Origin: Gnetum montanum | Taxonomy: Eukaryota > Streptophyta > Gnetopsida > Gnetales > Gnetaceae | DNA length: 62,000 nt | Assembly: GCA_015680685.1 (NCBI GenBank) | Contig: MNCI01002011.1 | Span: 680,554 to 742,553, forward strand | Direction of reading: 5' to 3' | Shown: positions 12,341 through 24,014 of the stretch, in pieces | How the letters are laid out: each line of letters starts with the position of its first letter | Position numbering within the stretch: the stretch's first letter is position 1 | Notes under the pieces: model-generated | What the model was told of the DNA's origin: nothing | The model's input: only the letters and a program-made list of their open reading frames with translations | Database searches by the model: none | Position numbers and translations under genes: made by a program

Positions 12341-12984
12341 TCAAGTAAGTTACAAGCTCTAATTTCTCCTAAAATCTTACCATGAATTTGTTGACTTCCT
12401 CAAGAGCATCAACTATAGTATTGCATTCTTTTATGATATGATTCAAATTTTCTGTCATTATCTTTCTTAGATTAGAACTTTTAATTTTATAGAGCAAGTT
12501 CTTCCTCCATGTCCTCTAAACATTCCATATACATAGAAAAATCCATCTAAAAACAAACCTTACTACATTAAGTTTTTCTTTGGAATCATTAATCATGAAA
12601 GTTGACTAATCACTTAGGCTATTTTTTCTTGAATATTTTTAATAACTTTGCTTGCTAGCCTTTAATATTACCTTTAGTACATGTTGATAAGATCATGCAT
12701 GCTATAGGAAGCCCATTGTAGTATGAATCAAAATCCATGATAGTGTGTAGATGAAACTACATATAGAATAAAGAGTAGATTCCATAATACTTTCCTTGAA
12801 GCATATACTAAATGTGGTACATAGTATGAGATACTAAAGAAGATTAATTTACCCCATATTTAGTAGTGTTAAATGTGAAATTGATGGAAAGGATAATATT
12901 TTTGAGAGAACAATCATCTTTTTAACATCCATGATGATTGCAATTTGATAACTAATGGAATATTCATGTCCAAATTTTTTTGTT
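12341..12984. other. Intergenic, nothing recognised
   Basis: A+T-rich sequence with no supported gene or repeat. It ends at the left target duplication of the solo LTR. Confidence 0.4.
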
Positions 12985-13556
12985 TGTAACATCTTGTCCC
13001 AAGATGTCATGGAAAATGTCAAATATATGTTATATTAGACATTATGCATAAGAATACACTATACCAAATGTCAAATATATGTAACATTCAACATTATACA
13101 TAAAGGAAATAATAGAGAAAGTGCAAAAAGAGAAAAAAAAGAATGCTTCATTGATTTGGAATAGAGTATCTAGATCATGCTTTGAGAGTGTTCCTTGGGG
13201 GTTTCTTCCTTTAGCATCTATCCCCTTAGACGCAATCTAGTGTTTCCACCATGGTTAGGCCTATTACTAGCTAGAAGGGATGACCAATTCTCTTCCTATT
13301 CCACTTCACTTAGATCCTGTGACTTGCTTGTACCAACTCCACCACTTCATGCTACCATGACCTCTAAGCCCATATATAAATGCCTTAGGTCAACCCAAAA
13401 GGTTACCTCGAGAGACACATTTGTTATTATAATGCACACTTTTGGGTCTCAATTACAATTGCCCTTTTGGATTTTGTTAAAATAATGATAACACTTGTCA
13501 TGAAGAGGCATCATCTTTGTTATGCAATAGCATCATTTGGGAATAGGGATGTTACA
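12985..13556 (+). mobile_element. Solo LTR, family S (572 bp)
   Basis: Begins TGTAACATC and ends GATGTTACA, the usual TG...CA inverted ends of an LTR. It is flanked by TTGTT (12980-12984) and TTCTT (13557-13561), a 5-bp target duplication with one mismatch. It contains a TATA-like CATATATAAATG (13371-13382), placing U3 on the left and R/U5 on the right. No internal domain is attached. Related copies are at 34051-34617 (opposite strand) and about 14775-15048 (partial). The superfamily is unknown. Confidence 0.8.
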
Positions 13557-14774
13557 TTCTTGGTATAAAAAATAAAAAATCATTTATTCTTTAATACCAT
13601 AACTATATGCTAATTTTATCGTGTATACTTTTCTTGTAATAAGGGATTACATCTTTGCAAATTTTATAAATATTTTTTTAATAAAAACATATATCTTTTG
13701 TTAGATATCTAGAATTCTAACATATCTTAAATAAATGTTTAATATTTTTCTCATAAATAAGATTGACTCAAAAGCCTAGCTTCTAGAACAACACTACTCT
13801 TTCATACACATCATTAGAAATATGAATAGGTTATGCATCTCTTCTATCTATTTTCAAACCTAGTAACCCATGAAAATAAGATCCTTACTTATATACATGA
13901 TTCATTTCTTTCTATATAATATAGACTACATTTTGTACACCAGGCATAACACAAATAATAAAACTACATTAACACCTAGTCTTTTTTTCCCCTATTTTTT
14001 CTCTACCTTATTTTGGTATTATCCTTATGATAAATTCAGGTTCATATTTGCATTTATATCTAGTATTTATATTTTTATCATAGTCAAACTAACACATAGA
14101 TTAGTTATTAGAAAAAATAATAGTAACTTGCATAAAAGGAATGCATTTACAATGTTTACTTGATGTAGTGATTTTCTTTAGAAATACTATTTTTTCTATA
14201 TTTTTTTAACATGTATTTTTATACACAAGTACACAAGGAATTATCTCATTTTTATATTCACCTTTAATAAAACCTCTACTCTTTCTTTATAAATGTAGGT
14301 AAATGCATCATTGTAGAAATAAGACCAATGAATAGAATTCTTAGAAAATGGTGTTGGTGGTAAATCTTGTATTTCTTGTTGCCTTTCCTTTTTCCAAATA
14401 CCTATATGCTTTTTTCTAACTCACATATGTTGAAGAATAATAATTAACAACATATGTACTTCCTAGGGATTAATAGTTGATATTACAAATATAGTGTATT
14501 TCTATAATTCTTGCTATGGATTAATTAACTTATAAAATTGGGGAGGGTGGGGTGAAAATGAATGATTTATAATAAAAATAAAACCATTCAATGTAAACAC
14601 ATAAATAAAATGAGCCTATTGATGGGTGTGGTAAAGCTCATCACTTTAAAATCCACTTAAATTAAAGTTGTAGTTAAGAATACGACTATGGTACATCCTT
14701 AGATGCTACACATTCCTTGTAGGGTGAACAATAATAAATTTAGTATCTTGTAGAACTTACAAGAACCTTGTAAG
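13557..14774. other. A+T-rich intergenic DNA
   Basis: The open frame at 13870-14163 is a Phe/Ile/Tyr-rich product of A+T composition with no recognisable domain. I see no gene. Some of 14460-14774 may be the eroded left half of the adjacent LTR fragment. Confidence 0.4.
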
Positions 14775-15048
14775 ATGAAGAATAAATTATGATGTGCTTG
14801 TACCTATTACTTACCTGTACTAGTACAACAACTCCATGCTAATATGACGTCCAATACATGGATATAAATAGCTTAGGTCAAACCCTCCAAGGTTACCTTG
14901 AGAGACATGTCTGTTATTACAATGCATCCTTTCAGGTCTTAATTACAACTTTCCCTTTTAGGTCTTATTACAATAAACACAACATTAGTTATGAAGAGAC
15001 ATCATCTTCATTATTCAACGACATAATTTGGGAATGAGGATATGATAC
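14775..15048 (+). repeat. Family-S LTR fragment
   Basis: Aligns with the right half of the 12985-13556 LTR: ACAACTCCATGCTA, ATATAAATAGCTTAGGTCAA, GGTTACCTTGAGAGACA and GAAGAGACATCATCTTC all recur in order. It ends GGATATGATA where the solo LTR ends GGGATGTTACA. The left half is not recognisable. Confidence 0.65.
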
Positions 15049-15099
15049 TTCTAGAGATAATAATAATTTTGAAGAATTGTCATTTGTAGAAAAAAATTA

Positions 15100-16770
15100 T
15101 TCAAGATAGGCACTTACCACATATATCCTACTAAACACATAAACATGATACAAACATATCTAGCTAAATGTAGTGATATTCTCAATGAAAAACACCATAC
15201 TAACATGTCCCATCTTCTATTTTTGGATATAGAAAGAAGATTTAAACAAAAGAAATTAGGCAAATTCACATTGTCATTTTCTTATTTGATAAGGTAGTTA
15301 TACAAAAGAAATAGTATCAAAGGATATACCAATAACATAGCCAGAATAGCTCAAAATACCTCATACATAAAAATAGTAAAGCATACGCTTGCTAAAAAAG
15401 ATTAGGTGAAAACATAATCAAGCATACTAGCAGATACAATTCTAATAGTAGAAACTAGTGATGCAAGTCCTACTACACATATTCTCATAGAAGATCTAGG
15501 GGCATATAGACTATCTATGAGTCATTTAGAAGAGTTAAGAGAAGTAGTTATCTAGAGGATGAACGATGTAGCAAAAATGTTTAAAGTTACATAAGATTAA
15601 CTATATGTTTCATCAAACCTTATAACTGGGTCGATTTTAGTTAACATTACAAGAGAAGATTTGATTGTATAAATTTCTAGAAATTAATTTTCCTTCCAAG
15701 TAATAGTTAAAATAGTAGAAGGAGCTATCATTCTCATTATGCAACATGAGAAAAAGCAAGGAGATGTGGAACTCATCACAGACCATATCAAAGATTCTCT
15801 TAATATTCTAGTTATGCCACCAATAAATTTCACTAGATTATATATTTTGAAAGAAATGGTTGAAAAAAAATAGAAAAATAAAATGAGATAATAAGCATTG
15901 ACCAACACAAAGATGCATTAGAAAGACTAGTGCAAATAGGAAAAACTATCTTGGATGTATCTAAATTTTTTTAAAATATTATAGGCATCTAATTGGAATT
16001 AATATAAAAGAGAAGTTAACTATTATAGAATCAAGATTACAACATGTTGAGTTGGAGATTCAAAGAATGTAAAATGAATTAGTCCAACTTAGAATCTAGC
16101 TTGAAGATGCTTTAGGACATGTTTCTCTAGAGTAGTTAGAACAATTTAGAATAGAACAAGTCAAAAACCTTAAGATTGGAAAAAATCAATTGGAGATGAA
16201 GTAGATGATAAGACTTATGCTCATGCAAAATCCATTGTTGCATTAGAAGAAGAAAATAAGATCCCTGCTACTAAAAATAAAAATTTAGTCAAAATTGAAA
16301 GAGAGAAAGAATAGTTGGAGAAAAGCCTCAATTATTTTTAATAGTATCTTGCAAGAGTTAGTTTGGATGTTAACAAATTAACTAGAGAAAATAGAAACTT
16401 ATCAATGAAATATGTCCACATAATTTGATGAAAGTATATAACTAAAATCAACACATGATAGAATGAGACCAAGAAACATGAAAAGATCAAGGAACATTTT
16501 AGAGACGAAACTTGAATGCAAAAGCATACAAATGAGAAGAAAATTAAATTAGAAAATGCTAAGGTCAATATTGCATTTCAATGGATGCCTAAATGGTAGC
16601 TTCTCCTTGATAGCATCATTGATATTAACCAAGTAGAGCTAAGGATGAAAGAATTAAAAATTGAGGACATGACTCAATATTTGGAATTAGCTAATCTTAG
16701 ATATGCCAATCTAGCAAAGTTGATAATAACTAAACTAAGAAATGAGCTTGAAAATGTTGGTGTTGGAAAT
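15100..16770 (+). pseudogene. Accessory (extra) ORF of gypsy clade, copy 1
   Basis: Broken plus-strand reading, collinear at protein level with the minus-strand ORF at 55.1-57.9 kb. Shared blocks in order: LLFLDIERRF... FSYLIR.LYKR (15214-15300) versus LLFIEIKK... FPCLIRKLCKR; AIILIMQHE (about 15724-15750) versus ATVLVMQHQ; a long charged, coiled-coil-like stretch (15900-16600); and a block with KELKIEDMTQY then LELANLRYANLAKLI (16648-16725), 21 of 26 residues identical to its partner. Many stops show it is dead. It is not protease, RT or integrase. The leucine-rich N-terminal block resembles the 'putative plant transposon protein' domain of extra ORFs in Athila/Tat elements; that assignment is tentative. 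Confidence 0.55.
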
Positions 16771-16814
16771 CTCAATTTTTGGAATGAAAACCAAAAGATT
16801 CAAGTGCTAGAACA

Positions 16815-17050
16815 ATTTTAACTTTGAGTCCCAAGGCCTTTGAAAAATGGGACTCAAGGTACCTCGGACAATTTTTTCGATCACCTAGGGACTTATGAAA
16901 TGCAAATGGAAAGAGAAAATAGAAACATAAATGTAGACGTAGACGAAATTGGTAATGAAGATGAAAATGAAAACGTAAACATAAATGGAAATGAAGTTGC
17001 AATCACAAATATGAAAATGAAAATAAGAGCAGAAATGGAAACATGAACTA
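16815..17050 (+). repeat. GAAAATGAAA-type low-complexity tract
   Basis: Purine-rich imperfect repetition of TGAAAATGAAAA/ATGGAAATG-type units. The open frames on both strands here (for example an Asn/Glu-rich peptide at 16840-17046) are products of the repetition. Confidence 0.6.
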
Positions 17051-17340
17051 AAAATTGAACATGAACAATAACTTTATAAAAAAATAAACAATAATATTCA
17101 CAAAGTATAGATTTTGTTCCAAAGGCACTAGAAGTTGTTGGCAAGAGCTTGAAGTCTATTGGAGATGGTAGGCTATGTTCTACTACAACTCCATGATCTA
17201 GTTTCTCCCTAGCTCTAGTTTCCAATAGTTTTCCATCAGTTTCTACTAGGATATACAATGTGATTATGAAAATGGATTTTCAATTTTTGGTGCAATGGTA
17301 GCTACGTGGGAGTCTCTATGCCCAACATAGTGCTAGTTTC
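17051..17340. other. Host sequence left of Copia C1 insertion
   Basis: Noncoding tail of the accessory-ORF copy. Its last five bases, GTTTC (17336-17340), are the left target-site duplication of the Copia element. Confidence 0.6.
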
Positions 17341-17822
17341 TGTAATCCACATCATTTTGTTTACGCATTGTTGATAATGCACTTCCTCATTTCTATGTTG
17401 GCATTAATGTGGCCTCCATATCTCATAACATGGCCTTCATATCCCATAACATGGCCTCCATATATGATAATAGATAACACATGTTTGTGTTTGGGTTGGG
17501 GTGGCATCTACATTTGGATGGGGTTTTGGGTCTCTTATTTTTCAAATTTTTCTCTCATGGTAATTGATTCCATGGCCTATAAATTTGTTCTTGATGGGAG
17601 AACAAAGGTACCAAAAAATCATAGTAGGATTGTAGTTCTAGTCCTTTTCATAGATGCTTAAGGTTTCATACACCATTTTTGCAATGTGCCAATGTGAAAG
17701 AAAAATCTGAATGCCAAGATTAATTGAAGGCATCAATGGCTGGAGGTTAGTTCCATTTCCTTCTACATTTTGTACTTTGATTACTTGTGCAATCTAGTTT
17801 TCTGAACAATTATTTTCTTGCA
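17341..17822 (+). repeat. Copia C1 5' LTR
   Basis: Starts TGTAATCC and ends TTGCA. U3 holds three 21-bp direct repeats of TGGCCTCCATATCCCATAA type (17409-17471). A TATA-like CCTATAAATTTG lies at 17577-17588. Confidence 0.93.
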
Positions 17823-18820
17823 TTTGGTATCAAAGCATTAGATCTCTGTCTTGATGTAGTTTTTGATAATGGTATAATCTGGAGACAACATTGTTTAATA
17901 TTTCTATGCATAGTTGGATTTTTTTTATTTATGTATGCATCATGATTTCTTTGAATATCACATTGTAAGTTGTATCGTAGCCTAGGGAATCTAGTGAAAA
18001 TTATTCAATAAGGATTAACTCAGGTATGAGTTCAACCTCCCTAGAAAATGTTTCCCTTAGCATGACAGGTACAACATTACTGAAGTTTTGTGTAGGGTCT
18101 AGGCAAAGGGATCACACCCACTAATTTGATATGCATACATTAAATATACTTGAGAAAAGATTCTTGTGTGCATGCCATGGAAACACAAAGTAGTTGCAAC
18201 CAAAATTTTAAAGGTGTCATTTTCCATAGGCATGAAGTTATATGTTTTGATAAAGTCATATATCCATCATGTATTTTTCCTAAAGTTATATGCATCAAGT
18301 CATTCAATATTTTTGATAAAATGGTAACAACTAGATATGCATAAAGTTGTTCAATATTTTGATAAAATTATGTTTATACCATGTTGAATTTGGTAATTTA
18401 TCAATTTTATGCATATTTTTGTATATGTATGCATCATTTTTTCATATGAATTATAACTAGTGATCTATATAATTTTGTATAATTAGAAAGTAGCCACAAC
18501 ATCTTTAATTATGCAAAATTATGTACTAAGAGCTTTTGGATCACATATGGTAAACAACATTAAAATTGTAATTAATCATATGTAATATGATAAATTTTAT
18601 TCCATAGGAATTTTTATTGTATTTTATATGATTAATTAGGATGATATGTTAAATTATTTTTCTTAATTTGCCCATAGGAATTAAGAAAAGGAATATAATT
18701 TAATAGTTTCATTGTAAGGATATATGAATTTGTTTGGATTAAAATTTAGCCCATAGGAAATTTTATGTTATTTGATTCATATTTTTCATGATTTACATTG
18801 GTAAAAATGACTTATGGTAT

Positions 18821-18915
18821 CTTAACCTCAAATTTAGTGGCATAAGTATGTTTGATTATGCAGTTGTNCTTAACCTCAAATTTAGTGGCATAAGTATGTT
18901 TGATTATGCAGTTGT
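18821..18915. other. 47-bp perfect duplication around a single N (assembly join)
   Basis: Bases 18821-18867 and 18869-18915 are identical and separated only by the N at 18868. In a >10%-diverged old element, a perfect duplication hinged on an N is best read as two overlapping contig ends that were not merged. Confidence 0.85.
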
Positions 18916-19015
18916 ACAACCTGTAAGCTACTCTGATTTTAAATGTGACATTCTTGAATTAAAGGCTAAGAATTATAAGATGCGGAAGGAGATAATTCTT
19001 CTTCATTTAGGTTAG

Positions 19016-19684
19016 ATGGACATTAATTATGCTATCCATAAGGATGAACCACCTATCGTTACAAAAATCAGCCATTCGGGTGATATTGGTAATTATGAAA
19101 AATGGGAGTGCTCTAATCACCTCTGTGTCATGTTCATAAAAACCAAGATCTCAACTAGTTTGCATGGTTGACTGGAATAGTATGACAATGTGCATGCTTT
19201 GTTAAAGGCCATTGATGAATAGTTTGAGTCATCAGACAAGGCGTTGGCTAGCACCTTGATAATGAAGTTCTCATCCATGAATCTCACTAAAACTCATGGT
19301 GTGCAAGAGCACATCATGCAAATGAGGGATATAATAGCTTAACTCAAAATACTTGAGGTTCAGATGTCAGAATCTTTCCTTGTGCACTACATCTTAAACA
19401 TGTTCCCATCGTAGTATGGACCCTTTAAGATTTCTTATAATACACATAAGGACAAATGGTAAATCAATGAGCTAATGACCATGTGTATGCAAGAAGAGGG
19501 GAGACTTGCTATGGAAGCAATAGAGAGTGTGAATCTAACTACATAAGGAAAGAATAAAGAACAAGCCAAAGGCAAGTGAAATGTCAAATTACCTACACAA
19601 GCTAATATTAAGAAGGAATCTAGATGTTTTGTCTACAAAAAGAAAGGGCACATAAAGAAGGATTGTTCTAAATATCAGAAATGA
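19016..19684 (+). pseudogene. Copia C1 gag
   Basis: One frame reads through with stops: MDINYAIHKDEPPI... , NYEKWECSNHLC, LTKTHGVQEHIMQMRDI, then FLVHYILNMFPS.YGPFKISY, which is the UBN2-type Copia gag core. A zinc-knuckle remnant CFVYKKKGHIKKDC (19630-19671) follows, with its second Cys replaced by Tyr. About nine in-frame stops. Confidence 0.85.
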
Positions 19685-20134
19685 CTTGAAAAGAAAGGTA
19701 CTCAACCCTCACTTTTTTTTTAATCTAATATGGTTGATGTTGGCCATGACACATGGTGGATTGATTCTAGTTCTACAATCCATGTTACCAATTCCTTGCA
19801 GGGGGTGCAAAACCTAAGGAAGACAATGGAAAATGAGTTATTCATCTATTTAGACAATAAGATGTGCTCACATGTGGAGGCAATTAGGACATGCAAATTA
19901 GTTTTAAGTAGTGGTTTTGTTTTAGAATTGGAAAAGACATTTTATATTCCAAGTTTTTTAAGGAATTTAATTTCTGTTTCAACGCTTGTATCATTAGGAT
20001 TTTCCTTTAATTTTTCAGACACTATATTCAATTTATATTATAGAGCTGAACTTATTGGAAGTGGTACATTAACAAATGGTCTTTTCAAAATTAATTTACA
20101 AAATGAAAGTTCTTATACTTCTATGCATGTTTAG
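19685..20134 (+). pseudogene. Copia C1 protease
   Basis: Open from 19730: HDTWWIDSSSTIHVTNS is the Copia protease active site, with the usual D-[ST]-G changed to D-S-S, so the catalytic loop is damaged. The second half (CKLVLSSGFVLELEKTFYIPSFLRNLISVSTL) is characteristic of the family. It is in a different frame from the following integrase. Confidence 0.88.
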
Positions 20135-20175
20135 GTTGGCATTAAGAGATGTGTTATGAATGAAAAATCCTCTCT

Positions 20176-21340
20176 ATGTTGTGGCATTGTAGATTAGGAC
20201 ATATCTCTATTGAGAGAATAAAGATATTAGTAAATGATGGAGTAATTAGTACTTTAGATTTTACTGACTTTGATACTTATGTGGACTACATAAAGGGAAA
20301 GCAAACCAATGTGTTAAAGAAAGGTGCCAAGAGGAGTTTAGACATATTAGAGATCATACATATAGATATTTTTAGTCCACATATGGATGCGTATGGCCAA
20401 AAGTATTTCATTACCTTTATTGATGATTACTCATGATATATGTATCTCTACCTACTTCATAACAGGAGCCAAGCTTTAGATGCCTTTAAGGTGTTTAAGG
20501 CTAAAGTAGAGAAAAAATGCAGTAAGCAAATAAAGTTAGTGAGATCTGATAGAGGTGGTGAATACTATGGTAGATATACTAATGATGGACAAGCACCTTG
20601 TCCATTTACTAAGTTTCTTCAAAAGTATGGAATTGTTGCCCAATACACTATGCCTAGTTCTCTAGACCAAAATGGTGTGCAAAAAGAAGAAACTAAACAT
20701 TATTGGACATGGTGTAGAGTATGCTTAGAAGCTTCAAGCTTTCTAAGTCCTTGTGGACTAAAGCTCTCAAGACGATGGTGTATATATTAAACCAAGTTTC
20801 AACCAAGGCTATCTCAAAGACACTATTTGAATTATGGAAAGGTTGAAAACTGAGTTTGCAACATATATGTGTTTGGGGATGCCTATCTAAAGTAAGAGTC
20901 TATAATCCACAAAAAAAGAAGCTAGAACCAAGGACCATAACTAGGTATTTTGTTGGATATTCTGAATGGTCTAAGGGATACAGATATTATTGCCCATCAC
21001 ATACTACTAGGTTTGTGGAATCAAGGAATGCTAAATTTCTTGAGAATGACTTGATTAGTGGGAGTATTAGATCTTGGAACATTGTTCCTGAGATAGATCA
21101 TACAGACACTCAACCCACTATTTTAAATGATAGACTAATTTTTGTGCACAATACACCTAGAGCACAAATGCATAGTGAACAACAACCAATCATTGAAGTT
21201 CCACAAACTGCTAATCAAGAAGTAGTAGATCCAGCTAAACAATAGATACCAGAACCTATTGAACAACCTGTTGAACATCATGATCCTCAACATAATGATG
21301 AACCAACATTAAGGAGATCTACTAGAGTAAGGTGATCAGC
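20176..21340 (+). pseudogene. Copia C1 integrase
   Basis: GAG-pre-integrase start LWHCRLGHISIERIK (20180), integrase core HIDIFSPHMDAYGQKYFITF (first catalytic Asp) and LVRSDRGGEY (second catalytic Asp, near 20550), then a frameshift near 20700-20860. The C-terminal part is ICVWGCLSKVRVYNPQKKKL and YFVGYSEWSKGYRYY (20860-20990), a standard Copia integrase tail. A stop at 20435 and frame changes inactivate it. Confidence 0.9.
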
Positions 21341-22440
21341 GATTTCTAGTAACTATATGGTCTATCTATAGGAGTTTGAATACAACATAGGAGCCGAAAA
21401 TGATCCTGAAACATTTTCACAAGCCATGAGTTATAAGGAATCTAACTTGTGGTATGATGCCATGAAAGATGAGATGAACTTTATGTCATCTAATGGAGTT
21501 TGGGATCTTGTCAAGTTTCCTAGTGGTGTAAAAGCCATTGGATGCAAATGGGTCTTCAAGACTAAGAAAGACTCGTTGTGTAACATTGAAAGATATAAGG
21601 CTAGACTTGTTGCTAAATGGTTCACTCAAAAAGAGGGAATAGATTACAAGGAGACCTTTTCTCCTATATCTAAGAAGGAATCCCTTCATGTTATCATGGC
21701 ATTAGTTGCACATTTTGATCTTGAATTACATCAAATGGATGTGAAAATAACATTTCTTAATGGCAATCTAGAGGAAGAAGTTTATATGAAACAACTTGAA
21801 GGATTTTTCTCTAGTGATGATGATCAATTGTTATGCAAGCTCAAGAAATCCATATATGGATTGAAATAGGACTTCCATCAATGGTACTTAAAATTCCATG
21901 ATATCATCACTTCATTTGGTTTTGAAGAAAACATAATGGATTAATGTATATAATAGAAGGTCAATGGGAGAAAAATCTATTTCCTTATTCTATATATGGA
22001 TGATATCCTTCTTGCAACCAATAATAGTGGATTTCTATAGGAGGTGAAACATTTTCTCTCTAAGAATTTCAACATGAAGGATTTGGGTAAGGCAACTTAT
22101 GCCATTAGCATTCAAATCCATAGGGACAAATCTAGATGTATTCTGGGACTATCACAGGAAACCTATATTAATAATGTTTTAGAGAGGTTTCAAATGAAAG
22201 ATTGTTCACCAAGTATAGCATCCATTGTAAAGGGTGATAGGTTTAATTTCAACTAGTGCCCTAGGAATGATTTAGAGAAGAGTCAAATGAGAAACATTTC
22301 GTATGCTTTAGCTATTGGAAGCCTTATGTATGCTTAGGTCTGCACAAGACCTGACATTGCATTTGCTGTGGGAATGTTGGGTAGATATCAGAGTAATCTA
22401 GGTATTGACCACTAGAGGGCTGCAAAAAAGTGATGAGGTA
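21341..22440 (+). pseudogene. Copia C1 reverse transcriptase
   Basis: Open from 21426: WYDAMKDEMNFMSSNGVWDLV, CKWVFKTKKD, ERYKARLVAKWFTQKEGIDY and QMDVKITFLNGNLEEEVYMKQ, all classic Copia RT blocks. The catalytic box LYMDDILLATNN (about 21990-22025) survives. Stops at about 21867 and 22255 and further ones near 22335 break it. Confidence 0.93.
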
Positions 22441-22960
22441 CCTTTAAGGTACAAACGACTACATGCTTATGTATAAATGGCTTGCCTCCTTAGAGGTGAC
22501 TAGCTACTCTAATTCAAACTTTGCTAGTTGTGTTAATTCATGGAAATCCACATCTAGTTATGTTTTTATGCTAGTTGGAGGGGCTATATCTTAGAGTGGA
22601 AATCAAACTTTGATTGCTACTTCCGCAATGGAGGCAAATTTTGTTTCTTTTTTTGAGGCTACTTCACATGGTGTATGGCTAAAGAGTTTCGTAAGTGGGC
22701 TTAGAATTGTGGATTCTATATCTAGGCCATTAAGAATGTTTTGTGACAATTCAACTGTTGTCTTTATGGCTAAGAATAATAAGAGTGGCAGTCAAACTAA
22801 ACACATCGACATAAAGTACTTAGCCATAAGGGAACGCATTAACGGAAAAAAAATTGGTCCTTGCACATATAAGCACTGAATTAATGATATCTAATCCTTT
22901 GACAAAAGGAATGCCACTAAAATCATTTAAGGATCATGTAGTTTGGATGGGATTTGATTC
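22441..22960 (+). pseudogene. Copia C1 RNase H
   Basis: Copia RNase H text: SNFASCVNSWKSTSSYVFMLVGGA (22510-22590, with a stop), SAMEANFVSFFEATSHGVWLKSF, FCDNSTVVFMAKN and SQTKHIDIKYLAIRERI (22610-22840). It is frameshifted relative to RT. Confidence 0.88.
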
Positions 22961-23261
22961 CATAATGTAATTTTTTGCACGTATAACTTTACAGTCTTAA
23001 TGAAACTCTTATTCAATTGTGCTATTTTCTCATATGGTTTGTGCATATAGTTATTAGAGAAAATACACATATGGTAGGGCCTAGAATGAACATTGGGTTT
23101 ATTCATAAAGTTAAGTTACCATATAAGGAATTAAGTTTTGAGAGATAATACATTGTAATACATGGAAGATAATACTCACATTGAGAGGAACTATCACCAT
23201 AATTTATGCATTTATTTCTTGAAATTTGGATTTGATTAAATATGGAGACCAAGTGGGAGAT

Positions 23262-23743
23262 TGTAATCCACGTCAACATGTTTACACATTGTTGATAATG
23301 TGCTTCCTCATTTCCGCATTGGAATTAAGGTGGCCTCCATATCCCATAACGTGGCCTCCATATCCCATAATGTGGCCTCCATATCCAATAATACATAACA
23401 TGTTTTTGCGTTGGGGTTGGGGTGGCATCCACATGCAGATGGGATTTTGGATCTCTTATTTTTAAAATTTTTCTCTCATGGTAATAGACTCTATGACCTA
23501 TAAATTTGTTCTTGATGGGAGAACAAAGGTACCAACGAATCACAATAGGATCGTAGTTCTGGTTCCTTTCACAAATGCTTACGGTTGCATACACCATCAT
23601 TGCAGAGCACTAGTATGAAAGAAGAATCTGAACACCAAGATTAATTGAAGGCATCAATGGTTGGAGGTTAGTTCCATTTGCTTCCGCATTTTGTACTTTG
23701 ATTACTTATGCAATCCATTTCTCTACACAATTATTTTCTTATA
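23262..23743 (+). repeat. Copia C1 3' LTR
   Basis: Preceded by the polypurine tract AAGTGGGAGAT (23251-23261). Three near-perfect 21-bp repeats lie at 23330-23392. It ends CTTATA where the 5' LTR has CTTGCA. The right target duplication GTTTC is at 23744-23748. Confidence 0.93.
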
Positions 23744-24014
23744 GTTTCTACTACCAAAGAGTGGAAATAGATTGTGAAAATGCCAAAATTGCTGTTACGA
23801 GTGTAAAGTTTAGAATTGCTACCAAGGGTTGCAAAAATGCCAAAGTGCTAGGAATGCAAAAGTGTTAGAACTACCAAGAAGTTGGAACCTAAAAATGATG
23901 TTGTCATTAGATATTTATAGGGTTTGTGTGACTACTTTTGGGCTTGTACACCACTGTCATGATTGCTAATAGATTGGTGTCCATTTGTAGGTGTAACGAC
24001 TATCAAATCTCAGC
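23744..24014. other. Host DNA right of Copia C1; possible LTR remnant
   Basis: Continues the sequence interrupted by C1. A TATTTATA motif occurs near 23910, and text around 23860 (ACTACCAAGAAG) resembles the area upstream of the TATA box in the LTR at 53746-54792. An eroded minus-oriented family-G LTR is possible but unproven. Confidence 0.25.

Larger units (their letters stand above)
17341..23743 (+). mobile_element. Full-length Ty1/Copia retrotransposon C1
   Basis: Two 482-bp LTRs (17341-17822, 23262-23743), a perfect target duplication GTTTC on both sides, a tRNA-Met-type primer-binding site (TGGTATCAAAGC at 17825), a polypurine tract (AAGTGGGAGAT, 23251-23261), and gag, protease, integrase, reverse transcriptase and RNase H in Copia order. 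The LTRs differ at roughly one base in eight by eye, and all ORFs carry stops or frameshifts, so this is an old, dead insertion. The leader 17841-18780 has no ORF of note. Confidence 0.95.

Noticed and set aside
16893-17258. 121-residue minus-strand frame, Phe/Ser-rich
   Set aside because: Antisense of the GAAAATGAAA low-complexity tract; the open state comes from the repeat.
23325-23600. Minus-strand frame in the Copia C1 3' LTR
   Set aside because: Antisense of the 21-bp LTR repeats, with a periodic Trp/Arg-rich product.
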